The notes under the pieces were generated by a model, which saw only the letters and a list, made by a program, of their open reading frames with translations, was not told the DNA's origin and did not search any database. From Rusavskia elegans (taxonomy: Eukaryota; Ascomycota; Lecanoromycetes; Teloschistales; Teloschistaceae): 64,000 nucleotides of DNA. The first letter of the stretch is position 1; each line of letters starts with the position of its first letter. Positions 1-12,200 of the stretch are shown here, piece after piece. The stretch is from contig SAUG01000176.1 of the NCBI GenBank assembly GCA_011316305.1, forward strand, positions 1-64,000, in the 5' to 3' direction. The translations under genes were made by a program, and so were the position numbers.

Positions 1-1230
1 AAAAATAGAAATAAAAAAGCTTTTAACTAGAATTTCTTTAGAATCCTATATTTTCTATAGGTTAAAAGAAGTCGAAATCTTTTAAAATTTAATCTAAATT
101 ATCCGAATTAAACCTAGATATTAATTTAATAGAAGCCTTTTACGCGGCTAGTATAAAATTAATAGAAAAATAAAATATAACCGGATTATTAAATTTATTA
201 AACCGGGATAGTATATATTATTTCTAAATAATAAAATTACTTTTATATTTATTTAAAGCGCGGTAATAAATAATTAAATATTTTTATTTATTAAAAAATC
301 GGCGGAGATCCGATTCCTAGACTAAATATTTATTACGAATTTCTTTTTTAGAATTAAAAAAGGATTTAATATAATAATAAGCTTCGGAATATTTATTAAT
401 AATACTAGTAATATTAGAATAAAGTTTATTTTTTTTTATCTTTAAAACGCTTTCCTATAAAGGTTAGTAAGGAATAAAGAAATATATATAATATATAAAT
501 AATATTAAATATTAGAAAATTATATAATTTCTAAGCCTAAGTATATTTACTATAAATATTACTACTAACTTTAACTTTATACTTTTTTAAAGGATTATAG
601 ATATATAAAAAATAAAGAAAAGGTATTATAATTTCTCTCGACTAAATATAATAGAAAGATTTTAATCGGTTTTTCCTTTAAGAACGTATAATATAAATAT
701 TAACGAAAAAAGAAAGAAAAAAAAATAAAAAAAAAAAAGGACCTTTTTTATACCCTGTAGACGGTTTTTAATCTAAGTAAAAAGCGATATAGGAGAGGCC
801 GTATTATATCTATAATTCTATAGAATTCTATAGAAAAATTAGTTAGATAAATAAGCCTAATTATCTATAGCTAACTATAGCCGATATAGCTACCCTTCCG
901 GATAGGACTTTTAGTAGGCAGCTACTTATCGGCTTTTATAGCTACTTTTACTATATATATCGCTTTCTATTTCTATAGATAGTTTCTCTTATTAGTCGTT
1001 AATATAATTATTAAATATATTACTACTATTCTTTTCTTAATTATTTTATAATAAAGATACTTCGCTATATTATAACCGTACCTCTATAGATATATAGAAT
1101 TAGTTACGATAACCTATACTAGAACTCTCTTACTATTTAGTAGTTCGGACTACGTCTACGGCTATAGCTAGACTCGAACGCAACGCCTTTTGATATACAG
1201 AGACGTTACACTATCTAACGCTAATATTTT
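1..1230 (+). mobile_element. 3' end of an LTR retroelement B copy (truncated by the window edge)
   Basis: Bases 1-1230 align collinearly with 12640-13848: a non-coding 3' internal region of about 800 bp followed by an LTR. Shared landmarks include AGAATCCTATATTTTCTATA (41 and 12661) and the tract around 300/12920. Differences are mainly C/T and G/A. This is therefore the 3' part of a second copy of the element that occupies 2042-13848, and its 5' part lies outside the window. It is extensively mutated and cannot be coding. Confidence 0.8.
801..1230 (+). repeat. LTR of element B, copy 1 (3' LTR)
   Basis: One of three copies of a repeat of roughly 430 bp. A core of 380 bp (831-1210) has the same length in the copy at 13449-13828. 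It carries the internal landmark GCCTAATTATCTATAG and ends near GACGTTACACTATC. The outer boundaries are accurate only to about 20 bp, because copies 1 and 3 also share the sequence outside the LTR. Confidence 0.75.
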
Positions 1231-2041
1231 AAATCGTAAACAGGAACTTTATCTTTTTAAATAATCGTACCGGATCTCTCCTTTTTATATTTTTAAACGA
1301 ATAAAAGAAGTTTAGAAATAAAGATCTTTTTCTAGTATCGCTACTAATTAATACTACTTTTATTTTCTTTTACTATCTTTCTATTTTCTTTAGTCTAGCG
1401 CTATTAAAACTTTATTCCGCCGAAATTTCGGAAGCCTATTTGTCTGATTCCGGTATTTAATATCTATTCGTTTCGAGTATTAAATTCTAGAATATTATTT
1501 ATCTTTTTTAATATATTATTAGATTCTTTCCGTTTCGTTTTAGTTTCTACTTTCTAGATATAATAAAGCTCTTTTTTATTATAGAAGTAATAGCTCTACT
1601 ATATAAATTCTATTGTCTCTTTCTACCGGCGGCGTATTATAGCTGGTTTAACGAATTTATCTGCTCTACGCTAAACTCGAATTTTACCTCGCTGAATATC
1701 TAAAATAACGTTGGTTTTATTCGATTAAATAATATTCTTCTAATCTTTTAACGTCTAATAAATATATTTTAATATAAAAGCTAAATATACTTCCTTTATT
1801 ATATCGGTTAAAATAGATTTTATCGTTCGCTTATAGGAATTAAAGCCGTTTCGTTTCAAAGTTTTTCGGATAGTTAATTTAGATATATATTCGATATATA
1901 CTATCGTAGTAGAAAAAAGTATATATTTATTTCTATTACTATTTTTAAACTTTTAGATAAACGCCGTCTTTTTTTTATTATTTATAGCTTTTAGCCGTTC
2001 GGTTTTGATTCTATTAATAATAAATTCGAGTTCTAGAATTA
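1231..2041. other. Unassigned RIP-mutated spacer
   Basis: About 810 bp between the two copies of element B. It has the same AT-rich, RIP-like composition. I found no motif, repeat partner in the window or reading frame that identifies it. It is probably another transposon remnant. Confidence 0.5.
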
Positions 2042-2490
2042 GTATTACGTCTACGATTCCACAGAAGTTCTTTGGAAGAATTAATTAGATAAGCGAACCT
2101 AATTATCTATAGCCGCCTATAGCCGCTATAGCCGTTTCTTCTAACGGGATTTTTAGTAAACGGCCGCCTGTCGGCTTTTATAGCTATTTTTATTATATAT
2201 ATCGCTTATTATTTCTATAGATAGTTTCTTTTATTAGTTATTAATATAATTATTAAATATATCTCAACTATTTTCTTTTTATTTCAACTATTTTCTTTTT
2301 ATTTACTTTATAATAAAAATACCTTATAATATCGTAACCGTATTTCTATAGCTATATAGAATTAATTACGATAATCTATACTAGGATTCTTTTACTATTT
2401 AGTAGTTCGAACTACGTCTACGGCTATAGCTAGATTTAAACGTAACGCCTTCTAATATATAGGAATATTATATTTTAACAATTTACTATA
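2042..2490 (+). repeat. LTR of element B, copy 2 (5' LTR)
   Basis: Third member of the LTR family seen at 801-1230 and 13418-13848. It is about 20 bp longer than the others because a short stretch (CAACTATTTTCTTTTTATTT) is tandemly doubled around 2260-2300. It retains more C and G than its partners, so it is the least mutated of the three at several positions. Confidence 0.75.
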
Positions 2491-2721
2491 TTAGTCTCGT
2501 TATCCCGATCTATAGATCGAAGCGATACTATTAAAATAGTAATACTAAATATCTATAAAGGAGATAAAGAATCTTTAAAGCTATAGATTATTTGAATAAA
2601 TATTTACTTTATATTATATATAAACCAGTTTCTAAATAAAGTAATTAAAATTCTATTTATAATATTATATCTAGAAAAAGCTATTTTTAATTAGGTATAG
2701 CTTCGAATAGAAAATTATCTC

Positions 2722-2961
2722 TGTGAAGCGCCAGACGCGTCATATAGGCTCTAGAGATATAAATAGGACGCTTGGAGACGAGGCTCGCCGTCTAGTCGCC
2801 AGAGCGTCGCTAGCGCGTCGGATCTCGATTCTTCTCTACTTTTTCCTTTTCTTTTATTACTAGGCTATACCCTAATATTTCTAGAATATAAGTTAGTTCT
2901 ATAATATATTTTTCGTCTAGTCTATAATTATATACTACCCTAGAAATATATCTATTTTATA
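2722..2961 (+). repeat. Left LTR of element A
   Basis: A 240-bp repeat starting TGTGAAGCGCCAGACGCG and ending TTTTATA (RIP-altered from TTTTACA). It aligns end to end with 10894-11133 with no net length difference. Most differences are C/T or G/A. Confidence 0.88.
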
Positions 2962-3099
2962 GTTTTAATTTATTATTTTAAACGTTTTTAGTTCGGTATA
3001 TATTATTTATAGTATAACTATATTAATATCGATATATAATATTTATAGTAGTTATAGCTATAGTAAAATATCTTAGATAGGACTATTTTAAGCTAGCGC

Positions 3100-4500
3100 T
3101 AAAGCTATTAAACCGCGGATTATAAATATTATAGATTAATCTAACGAATATAACCCGCCTATACCGAAGACGCCCGATAAAGAAAACCCTAGTTTATCTT
3201 TTATAGTTTAGAGAATCTAATCGGAATTCTATAGTAACTTTATCGCTAGTATATCGGTAGACTATATTATTTCCGATAGCTAAATCTATTAATAATAGCC
3301 GTCTAATAGCTCGTCGTAATCTAATAGAAATACTTCTTTAGAAACTTTTACCTCTGGAGATTCTAATCCTAGTTAGCCGTCTAATAGTAGTAATAATCTA
3401 AATAATAATAGAGATAATAGTAATAATTCTAATAATAATAAAGAGCTTCGAACTTTAGAAATTTAAATAGTAGTAAAAAAAAAGACCTTTTTAAAAGTAT
3501 ATTATAAAATAGAAACTTTCCGTATTATAGATTCGAATTATATTCTAGATAATAATTAACCTTCTTTTAAACTAGCTATTAGGTTTTCGCGAACGCTATA
3601 AACTTCGTTAAAGTTTAAAATTAAAGAGCCTAAAAAGTATAGTAATAAGATAATTTTTAAAAAATACTATAAATAGATCGAATTCTATAGAAATTAATTC
3701 TATAAGTCCGACGTCTTATCTGCCTATACGGATTAAATTCGATAGGTCTAGGACTTTATTAAAAGTTAGAAGTTAAACTATTAGCTCGAGAAAAAGGAAT
3801 TTTTTATTAATAAAGATATCTTTAATAGTATATTATAAAATAAGTTTATAGATTTTCTTTTAAATTTTACTACCGATCCTAAATCCCGTTTATTAGATAC
3901 CGCGACGAAATATCTTTATATAATCTAGAATAAAGATTAGGATATTCTAGAATTCTATAATTTCTTTATATTATTAGAAGTCTAGCTATCTCCTTTATTA
4001 GAAGAATAGTATTTAATTTTTTTCCTTTTTAAAATTCGTTTAAAGTTATAACGTATTATATACGTTTAGAACACGAAGTTAAAAGACTTCGGCTATAATA
4101 AGTAGGTAGTTTAGGCTATCCAATAGGAAAATATAGGTAAAGCGACGCCGGGTTAGTAGTAGAACTTTTCTACTAATAGATTTTATCTACCTCTATATAG
4201 TAAAGGAAACTCTTAAAGATTCGAGAATCAGAACCGGGAAAGCTAATTATAGGACGGTCGAAATAGTATCGATAGAAAAAGTACTCCTAATATTAGTAAT
4301 AACAACCTTAGGAAGCGTAAACGAGATAATAAATCTAGTATCTATTTTATTTATAATAGTATAGATTATTAGTCTAAGAGTTACTCTAAGAACTAGAACT
4401 AAAACTAAAATAATCGGGGGTCTAATAACTCTTATAGTAATAGTAATAGGTTTTTTAAAAAGCCTACTATTAATACGATAAAAGGTAATCCTAGTAATAT
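3100..4500 (+). pseudogene. Element A gag remnant with zinc knuckle
   Basis: Plus-strand translation gives a gag-like stretch with multiple in-frame TAA/TAG codons. Near 4345-4390 there is a CX2CX4HX4C zinc knuckle in which the cysteines and histidine read as tyrosine (TGT to TAT, CAC to TAT), as expected from RIP. The knuckle marks the C-terminal end of a retrotransposon nucleocapsid. The exact start is not recoverable. Confidence 0.65.
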
Positions 4501-4559
4501 TAACTAGTTAAAAAACTAAAAAGGCCAGTTATAGCTTTAATAATAGCTTAAAATAAGTA

Positions 4560-7500
4560 AATTAAAGTAAAAAACGGTCTCCTAACTAAAGTATTTATTA
4601 AGTTACTAGTAAAAGAATATAGTAGAACTAAAGTATTCCTAGATCTAGACTTCTAGATTAACGTCGTTTTTTAATCTTTTATTATTTAATACGACCTAGA
4701 ATCTATTTAAAGAGCCGAAAAACCCTATTTTTAATAGATTAGAAGTTAATACGCTGCCTATTATAGAATATATAATTTAAATTAGATAATAATAGATAAT
4801 TAAAGCCGTCGGAAAATATATATATCGCGATTCTATACTTTAGATATAACTAATAAATATAGTATCCTTCTAGGTATACTAGCTTTATATTAAGTATATA
4901 TAGTTATAGACCTAGAATTAGAGTAATAGCGATTTCCTATCTATAATAAAATAATATAAAATAACCCGATAGAAATAAAACGGTTAATCTGCCTTAGTAT
5001 TAATTTACCGGTAGTCTTTATTTATATATTACGGGCCGAAAAGTATATATTAGTATATATAATATCGATTGCCGCCGTATATATAAGATCTAATATCGAT
5101 ACCGCTATATATACGAAATTTAATAACGATACCGCTATATAGACAGGAGCTAATAGCGCCGATAAAAATAAAGATAATAAAAATATATAATAGCCCGAGC
5201 CGTCGATTCCGGAACCTATATATAGGGAGATCGAAATTTATAATATACGCCTAGTAAATTCCTTACCGCCGTTTAAAAATACTAATTATATAATTAAACT
5301 AGATAGGAGAAATCCGCTATATAACCTAATTTATAGCCTATTTAAACGCGAGTTCGATAAGCTGCGGGATTATCTAAATAATATTTTAAAAAAGGGCTGG
5401 ATCCGTTATTTAATATTTTCTATAGAAATTCTAATCTTTTTCGTACCGAAGAAAGATAGTAGTCTTTATATATATATCGACTATAGAGGCTTTAATAAAG
5501 TAATAATTAAAAACCGTTATCCTTTACTTTTTATTTCTAAGATTCTAGACCGATTATCTAGAGTAAAATATTTTTCTAAATATAATATTAAAGATATCTA
5601 TTATTGAGTTAGAATTAAAAAGGATAATAAATAGAAAACCGCGTTTCGTACGAGGTATAGGTATTTCGAATATTTTATAATACTTTTCGATTTTACTAAT
5701 ATACCTACAACTTTCTAAATCTATATTAATCGAATTTTAGAAGAATTAGTTAATATTTACTATATAATCTATCTAGATAATATTCTAATCTTTTCTAATT
5801 CGAAAGAAAAATATTAGAAATATATTAAATAGGTCGCTCGAAAGCTTTATAACGTATAGCTATACTTTAACTTTAAAAAGTATACTTTTAATATTAAAAA
5901 TATAGAGTTTTTAAACTTTATCGTATCTACGGAAGGTATATCGATAGATCCGGAATAAATAAAAACTATTTAGAAATAACTAGTTCTAAAAATTTACCGG
6001 AAGATATAGGTTTTTTTAAAGTTTATTAACTTCTATCGGCGTTTTATTTACTAGTATTCTCGAATTATAGCGCCTCTAATAAATTTACTTATAGGAAGCG
6101 TATCCGGAAAGAAATCGAAACCGTTTTACTAGATTATTAGAATCTAAAAGGCTTTCGAAAAACTAAAATATATTTTCGATACCGCCGGGATATTATAGTA
6201 TTTCGATCTAGAAAAAGAAATCTATATCAAAACTAATACTTCTAAGGTCGGATTAGTTAGAATTATATTTTAATCTAATAAAAATAGCCGCTAGCGCCTA
6301 GTTATATTCTAGTCGAAAAAGATAATTTCTACTAAACGTAACTATAAGACGTATAATACCGAACTTCTCGCTATTATTAAGGTTTTCGAGTAATAGAGAT
6401 ATTATCTCGAAGGCGCGAAGTATATAGTAAAGGTCTAGATAGATTATAATAACCTTCGGGGTTTTATAAAGGTTAAGGAATTTAATATTCGATAACGTCG
6501 CTAGATTATTAAATTAGCTGCTATAGATTTTAATATCTTCTATTATCTAAAAAAGATTAATCTAGCTAATCCGCTTTCTAGAAAGCCGGATTATAAAGAT
6601 ATTAATCTTTAAATTTAGATAATATTATCTATACTTTAGTAGAAGCTAAATTTTACTAGCTATAAACCTATTAGCGAACCGTTTACTATACGAGGGATTT
6701 AAGTTAATTACGTTTTATACGGGCGTATAATTAGAAGGCCTAGGAAATCTTCTATAGAGTTTAAAAACTTTAAAAATAATAGAATTAATCTTCTACTATT
6801 AAATAAAGGACGCGATATATTTTATATATCGAAAATACCTTCGGGTATAACGGGCCGCCGACGCGGTAGTAATAGGTCAGTAATAACTATCTCCGATAAA
6901 GGATATAATAATAGAATAAACTCTATCGCTAGAAATATATACTATAGCCTAGGTATTTTATATTAAACGGTATAGAAGGCTACTATTAATAAAATAGTTT
7001 ATAGTAAAGTAATTTCTAGGATACGCGATATATTTATCTAGCTTTAAAGTTAGGACGCCGATATTTAAAAGCGTTTATAGACTATCTAGCGTAAATTAAA
7101 AAAGAAAGCCGGGCTATAGAATATAGAAGTAGAAATTAATTTTTTCTTTTATAAGAAATTCTTATATATATCCGAAAATAAGATACTATATATAGAATTC
7201 CTGGCGAAATACTATAATAACTTTATAGCTAGATATTTCGGGTATTAGCGAACTTTATTACTTATTTATTATAGCTATAGCTAGCCGAAATTATCTAAAT
7301 ATATCCGGGAATATATAGAAACGTATAATATCTATTAATAAATTAAAGTCTATAGATATAAACTATATAGAAAGCTTTAGAATCTTCTATATCTTATATA
7401 GCAATAGAAGGAAATAGCGATAGATTTTATTACTAGATTACTATCTACTTAATACTTATAAAACGTAGTAGACTTAGTATTTATAGCCGTCGATCGATTT

Positions 7501-8420
7501 ACTAAAATAGCGAGGTATATCCTTTATTATAAGACGATTAATACGAGGGATCTTACGGAGCTTATTATTAATAAACTTTAATATAAAGGATTTATTTCTA
7601 ATAGGATTATTAGTAATAGAGGTTCGCTATTTATAAGCGAATTCTGGTTAGAGTTCTACTATTATCTAAAGATTAAACGTTATTTAAATATTATATTTTA
7701 TCTTTAAATAGATAGATAGACTAAACGATAGAATTAATTACTAGAATATTATCTAAAAGTATATATTTATAAAAAATAAAAGAACTAGGTTAAACTCCTA
7801 CCTTTAATAAAATTTATCTATAATAATAGCGAATATAGTATTATAAAAATATTCCTTTTTAAAGCGTTTATAAGCTATAACCTAGATATAATATTCAAAG
7901 GCGTTAAAGATAACGCCGTAGAAAGAGAGATAGTAAATACGAAGATACTAGTAGTAAAAGAAAGAATCGTAAATTTACGAAAGATATACGAATCGATACG
8001 TACAAGTTAGAATAAAATTTAGATAAACTAGACTAAATACTATAATAAGAAATTTTAACTAATAGAATATAAAGTTAGTAATTTAATATTATTATCTATA
8101 AAGAACCTAAAATTTAAATAATCGAAAAAGATTACTTTTAAATTCGTAGAATTATATTATATTTCGAAGTATATAAATTCCTAAATTTACCGATTAGTTT
8201 TTCTAATTAGATTAAAAATCTATAATACCTTTTATATATCTTTATTAGAAAAGTTCTATCGCCGCTAGAATAGCAAACTGCTAGAGTATCTATTACCGGA
8301 CCTTATCAATAATAAAGAAGAATAGGAGGTAGAAGCTATTTTAGATAAAAGATTTACGAGATTTAAAAAGGACGAGGAACTAAAAGCTAAATATCTAATT
8401 AAATAGACTAGTTAACTAAA
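4560..8420 (+). pseudogene. Element A pol remnant: PR, RT, RNase H, integrase, chromodomain
   Basis: Reverse transcriptase is clear at about 5400-5830: a KTAFRTRYR-like block, then the catalytic YxDD box reading YLDN near 5766-5780, with the second aspartate mutated by G to A. RNase H follows at about 6100-6500. Integrase lies at about 7240-7900: a DFIT block near 7420, VDRFTKIA near 7490, and SNRGSLF in place of SDRGSLF near 7610. At about 8230-8400 the pattern ISLLEKFY ... EVEAILDKR ... YLIK is a degenerate chromodomain. Many in-frame stops at former CAA, CAG or TGG codons make it non-functional. Confidence 0.85.
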
Positions 8421-10535
8421 AGAATATAATTTCTAGTAGTAATAAAAAGATTTTAAAAATATATAAGAACTTATCGAGGTATATAATTAGGATAACCCTC
8501 TAATAAAAAAGTATAAAAAAGACAGAATTTAATAGAAGTAAGCTATAATTATAGGCGTTAGATATTAACAGAGTATATATATAATATATATATCTAGAAG
8601 TAGATTTATAGTTAATAAATTCTTTTAAATTATTCTATAGAATCTATAAGACTAGAGACTTTATTTACTATAATATAGGTTATATATCTTAGTTTTTAGA
8701 TATCTATACTTATATAACCGATCTAGTTTTACTATATATTTCTATTCTAGACTGTCTTTTTATTCTATAATAGGCGGGGGAAATAGTACCGGAAGAGTAA
8801 TCTATTTTAGTACTACCGAAAAAAAGATTTACGGAAATTTATAGACGAAATCGAAAGTATCGAAAAATATTAGATTATTTAACGAGGAAACTACTTAAAG
8901 GGCCGGGGTACCGGTAATTCTAATTTCTAAAAATTAGGGTCCGGATACTTCCGGCGCCTTTAAAGCTACGCGCGAGAAAGTTAATAGAGATTATAATAGA
9001 ACGATAGGCAAGAGAATTAGCGGAAACTATAGTAGAGCTACGGGAAATAAACGTATATTTTCCTCTTATTTAATAATATATAGAAAGGTAATTCGATATA
9101 GCTTTTTATTATTATAGTTATCGAACGTATAAAACAGTCTACTAGAAAATCGTATTAGCTTCGAGGATAACTAGAAAAATAAAAGGGATATTAATTTACA
9201 CGAAGAAATCTTAATAGTAGATATAGGTTACTTAATTATCGACGTCGGATATTCTAAGGTCGGTATATATATCGGAATAGGTTTATCGAATCTATTATCC
9301 GAAGTCTAATAAACGGTACTAGCCGAAAGTAAATAGAATTCGTATTTTTCTATAATAGGAGATACTATAATTTATAGAATATTACCCGATTCTATAGCGA
9401 TATATTAGCGATTAGCTATTTTATATAGAAGATTATCGAATTATATCTAAAAGCTTTAAACCGAAAGACGGATATAATATAGCGGTAGAACAGGGTACTA
9501 TAATAGATATCTATACTGCCGCCGGGGTACTAGTAGTATCTATTCCGAAAGGTAGAGGTCTAGATACTACTAGCGGGACGGAGCTTTTATAATAAAAGAT
9601 AAATAGAAATAGTAAATATAAAGGAAAGCCGAAGTTTTATAAAAGAAAGTTAGAGATAATAGCGGTCCGCTACACTTTATATTTATAAAGTTTATATTCT
9701 AGAGTAGCTAGTTTAACCTATATAGTTTTATTCTTTCGAGTTAAATTTTAGTTAGCGTATTTATATATATCTAGGCGTTTAAAAATAGAATTTAATTTTA
9801 CCGCGAAATAGTTTAGAATTATAAATACCTATATAAAATTATATAGTATTATATTAGAGGTAGAGATATATTTAATAATATTTATAATATCTAAAACGCG
9901 CTTTTTTATAAATTTATAGTTATTAAAAAATAGTTTTTTTTTATTCTAAACCGTAAATCTATAAGTACTTATTATTTATTTTACAGCCGAATCGAAAGAA
10001 TAAAATATCTATTATAGTTAGCTTTAAGCTAATATAATAGAAGAAACTATACTATTTTATAGTCGGATAGACTTTTTCTATCCTTTTTATATTTAAAGCA
10101 AGTATTAGTAAAATAGTTTTTCGAATATTTAAAAGCAGGGCGTAAATAATTTATATTACTATAATTACTAGTCGTATAGTATAAATATTTAATATATAGC
10201 AGAGAAGATATATCTATATATATAAAAGTAAAAACTTATATAAACGGCGAAAAACTATTTAAATAAATAAAATATAGAAAATCAAAATTTCTATTAAATA
10301 AAATATTATTATATCGTTACTAGCGTATCGGAACCGTATCGTTCCGAACGTTTATTTACTATTTAGATTCCTTAAATATTTATATTAGGTTCGGGTTTAA
10401 TTATATTTATTAGAACTTTTATCTGGTATTATTTATAAGCTATATATATATAGATATAAATATAGTATATATCTATAAATATAGTATATTTCTTTAGAAA
10501 TATATACTAAAATAAAGTTATAGCTTTTATTTAAC
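8421..10535 (+). other. Unexplained 2.1-kb tail of element A
   Basis: Between the chromodomain and the tRNA-like structure there are about 2.1 kb that belong to no standard chromovirus domain. The interval 8776-9660 is somewhat GC-richer than its surroundings and translates into patchy polar sequence with stops. I could not recognise a protein. It could be a long 3' untranslated region, an extra captured ORF, or another nested insertion. Confidence 0.4.
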
Positions 10536-10673
10536 GGTACTATAGTATAGTAGTAGAATATCTAGGCTATACCGTAGTTTTTAGTAAATTTATTCGGATT
10601 TACGAAGTAAACCCGAATAATTTTATTAAAAACTACTATCTAGAAAGTCTAGATTCGATTTCTAGTAGTACTA
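10536..10673 (+). tRNA. Degenerate tRNA-like cloverleaf with hairpin intron (pseudogene)
   Basis: The first seven bases (GGTACTA) pair with TAGTACT at 10666-10672, with one G.T pair. A D-arm-like GTAT...GAAT follows. An anticodon stem forms from TCTAG/CTAGA, or CTAGG/TCTAG in a shifted register. The T arm is exact: CTAGA, loop TTCGATT, TCTAG (10649-10665). A pol III-type T5 terminator lies at 10677-10681. The anticodon loop is interrupted by a 63-nt near-perfect hairpin (10574-10636). The identity cannot be assigned because RIP may have changed the anticodon. It is likely an inactive tRNA or tRNA-derived element. Confidence 0.45.
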
Positions 10674-10879
10674 TCCTTTTTAGCTTTATTCTAATATATA
10701 TTTATATAACTAAAATATAGTTATATATAAAGGGAAGCCGATTATAATAATAGCTATAGAGTAACTCTTTTTTTTACCCTTTTTAATCTTTATAGTTAAC
10801 TATAAAGTTAATAGATTTATTTAATAAATACTATAAATATATAGACAGATATAATATAATATCGGAGACGATATCGCTA

Positions 10880-10893
10880 AAAAAAAAGATAAT
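10880..10893 (+). other. Polypurine tract of element A
   Basis: A purine run (AAAAAAAAAGATAA) lies immediately 5' of the right LTR, where plus-strand priming of an LTR retrotransposon takes place. Confidence 0.55.
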
Positions 10894-11133
10894 TATAAAG
10901 CGCTAGACGCGTTATATAGGCCCTAGAGATATAATTAGGACGTTTAGAAACGAGACTTACCGCCTAGTCGCTAAAGTATCGCTAGCGCGTCGGATCTCGA
11001 TCCTTTCCCGCTTTTTCCTTTTCCTTTATTACTAGGCTATATCCCAGTCTTTCTGGGGTATAAATTAGTTCTATAATATACCTTTCGTCTGGTCTACAAT
11101 CGTGCACTGCCCTAGAAATATATTCATTTTACA
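10894..11133 (+). repeat. Right LTR of element A
   Basis: A 240-bp partner of the LTR at 2722-2961. It begins TATAAAGCGCTAGACGCG (RIP-altered TGTGAAGCG) and ends TTTTACA. The 3' half of this copy is less mutated than in the left one (for example CCCAGTCTTTCTGGGG). Confidence 0.88.
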
Positions 11134-12200
11134 ACTTCGATAATCCGGAAAGATAGAAAAAAGATAAAATATTATAGATTTTCTATACCTTCGGTAATTT
11201 TATTACGGTTATAAAAAAAGCCTTTAGAAATAATAATAAAAATAAAGTAATAGATAGGAAACTAATAGTTTTAAAATAGTAGAAATCGGTAGCTATCTAT
11301 ACTATTTAGTTTAGAATATTAGCTTATAAAATAGACTAGGAAGATTTAGTTTTAAAAGTCTATTTCTATAAAGGATTTTAGATAAAAGTTAAGAAAACTA
11401 TAGTAGTAATCGAAAAACCGGATTTATTAATAGATTTTATCGAATTTATAATAAAAATCGATACTAGATAGTATAAAATATATTTAGATAAACAGGCGTT
11501 TACTAAAATAGTACCCGTTAAAAGAAAATCTAGAGGAAATCCGATAGAGTTCGATACTACTAAAACTAAAGGATCGAGAATTAAAGTTTATTATTTATAT
11601 AGAAAAACAAGATATTTTAAAAGAAATTATCTAACTAAAGAGGTAACTAAAATAACCGAATATTTTTTTAAAATAATAAAAAAAATATTTAATAAATACG
11701 CAGCGAAAAGCTGGTTAGCTCTATATAATAATAATTACTCTATCTATCTATTAGATAAGGAAGAGACAGGATATTACTCTAGAAAACTAAAGAAAGCGTA
11801 GAAAACGAAGCCTATAATCGATTTTAAACTATATAAAACCGAAAAACCTCTTACGGCAGCGTTTAAAGTTAAAATCGGAAGTTAATAAATAATAGCTCTA
11901 GTAAATAGAAAGGAAGATAATAAAGTTATAAACGGATTCTATAATAAAATTAAAGGATATCTCTATAGAAGAATAATAAATAATAATAGAATCTTTAATA
12001 TCGAAATTAGGATAAAATATAGATTAATTAGATTAATAAATTTTACTATAATCGAAAGTTAGAAAAGTTATATTATTTTAGAAAACGAGTTAAAAGAATT
12101 AATTTTAGGAAGACTAATAGAAAAAAGTACTATCGATAAAAAAAATAGAACTATAAATAATATATTTTCTAGTCTATAAAAACCTTTTATATAAAGAATT
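11134..12200 (+). pseudogene. Element B gag (3' part) and protease remnant
   Basis: This continues the gag whose 5' part lies at 2491-2721; element A was inserted inside the reading frame. A Ty3-type gag pattern runs to a CX2CX4HX4C zinc knuckle near 11595-11640 that reads YYLYRKTRYFKRNY, with cysteines and histidine turned into tyrosine. Further on, ALVNRKE is a likely decayed ALVDSGA protease motif (about 11900), and ELILGRLIEK near 12090-12120 matches the usual end of retropepsin domains. No reverse transcriptase follows. Several TAA/TAG codons interrupt the frame. Confidence 0.65.

Larger units (their letters stand above)
2722..11133 (+). mobile_element. Nested Ty3/Gypsy LTR retrotransposon A (chromovirus type)
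   Basis: Two 240-bp LTRs (2722-2961, 10894-11133) flank an 8.4-kb element. In order on the plus strand one can read gag with a zinc knuckle, a protease region, reverse transcriptase, RNase H, integrase and a C-terminal chromodomain, which is the Ty3/Gypsy chromovirus order. The flanking pentamers ATCTC (left) and ACTTC (right) differ by two C/T changes and could both come from a 5-bp duplication ACCTC. It sits inside the gag of element B, so it is the younger insertion. Every coding frame is broken by RIP-type stops, so this copy is dead. Confidence 0.88.

Noticed and set aside
1150..1230. tRNA-like D arm (GTTA...TAAC) and TTCGA box on the minus strand at the end of the element B LTR
   Set aside because: T and anticodon stems do not pair in any of the three LTR copies, even allowing for RIP.
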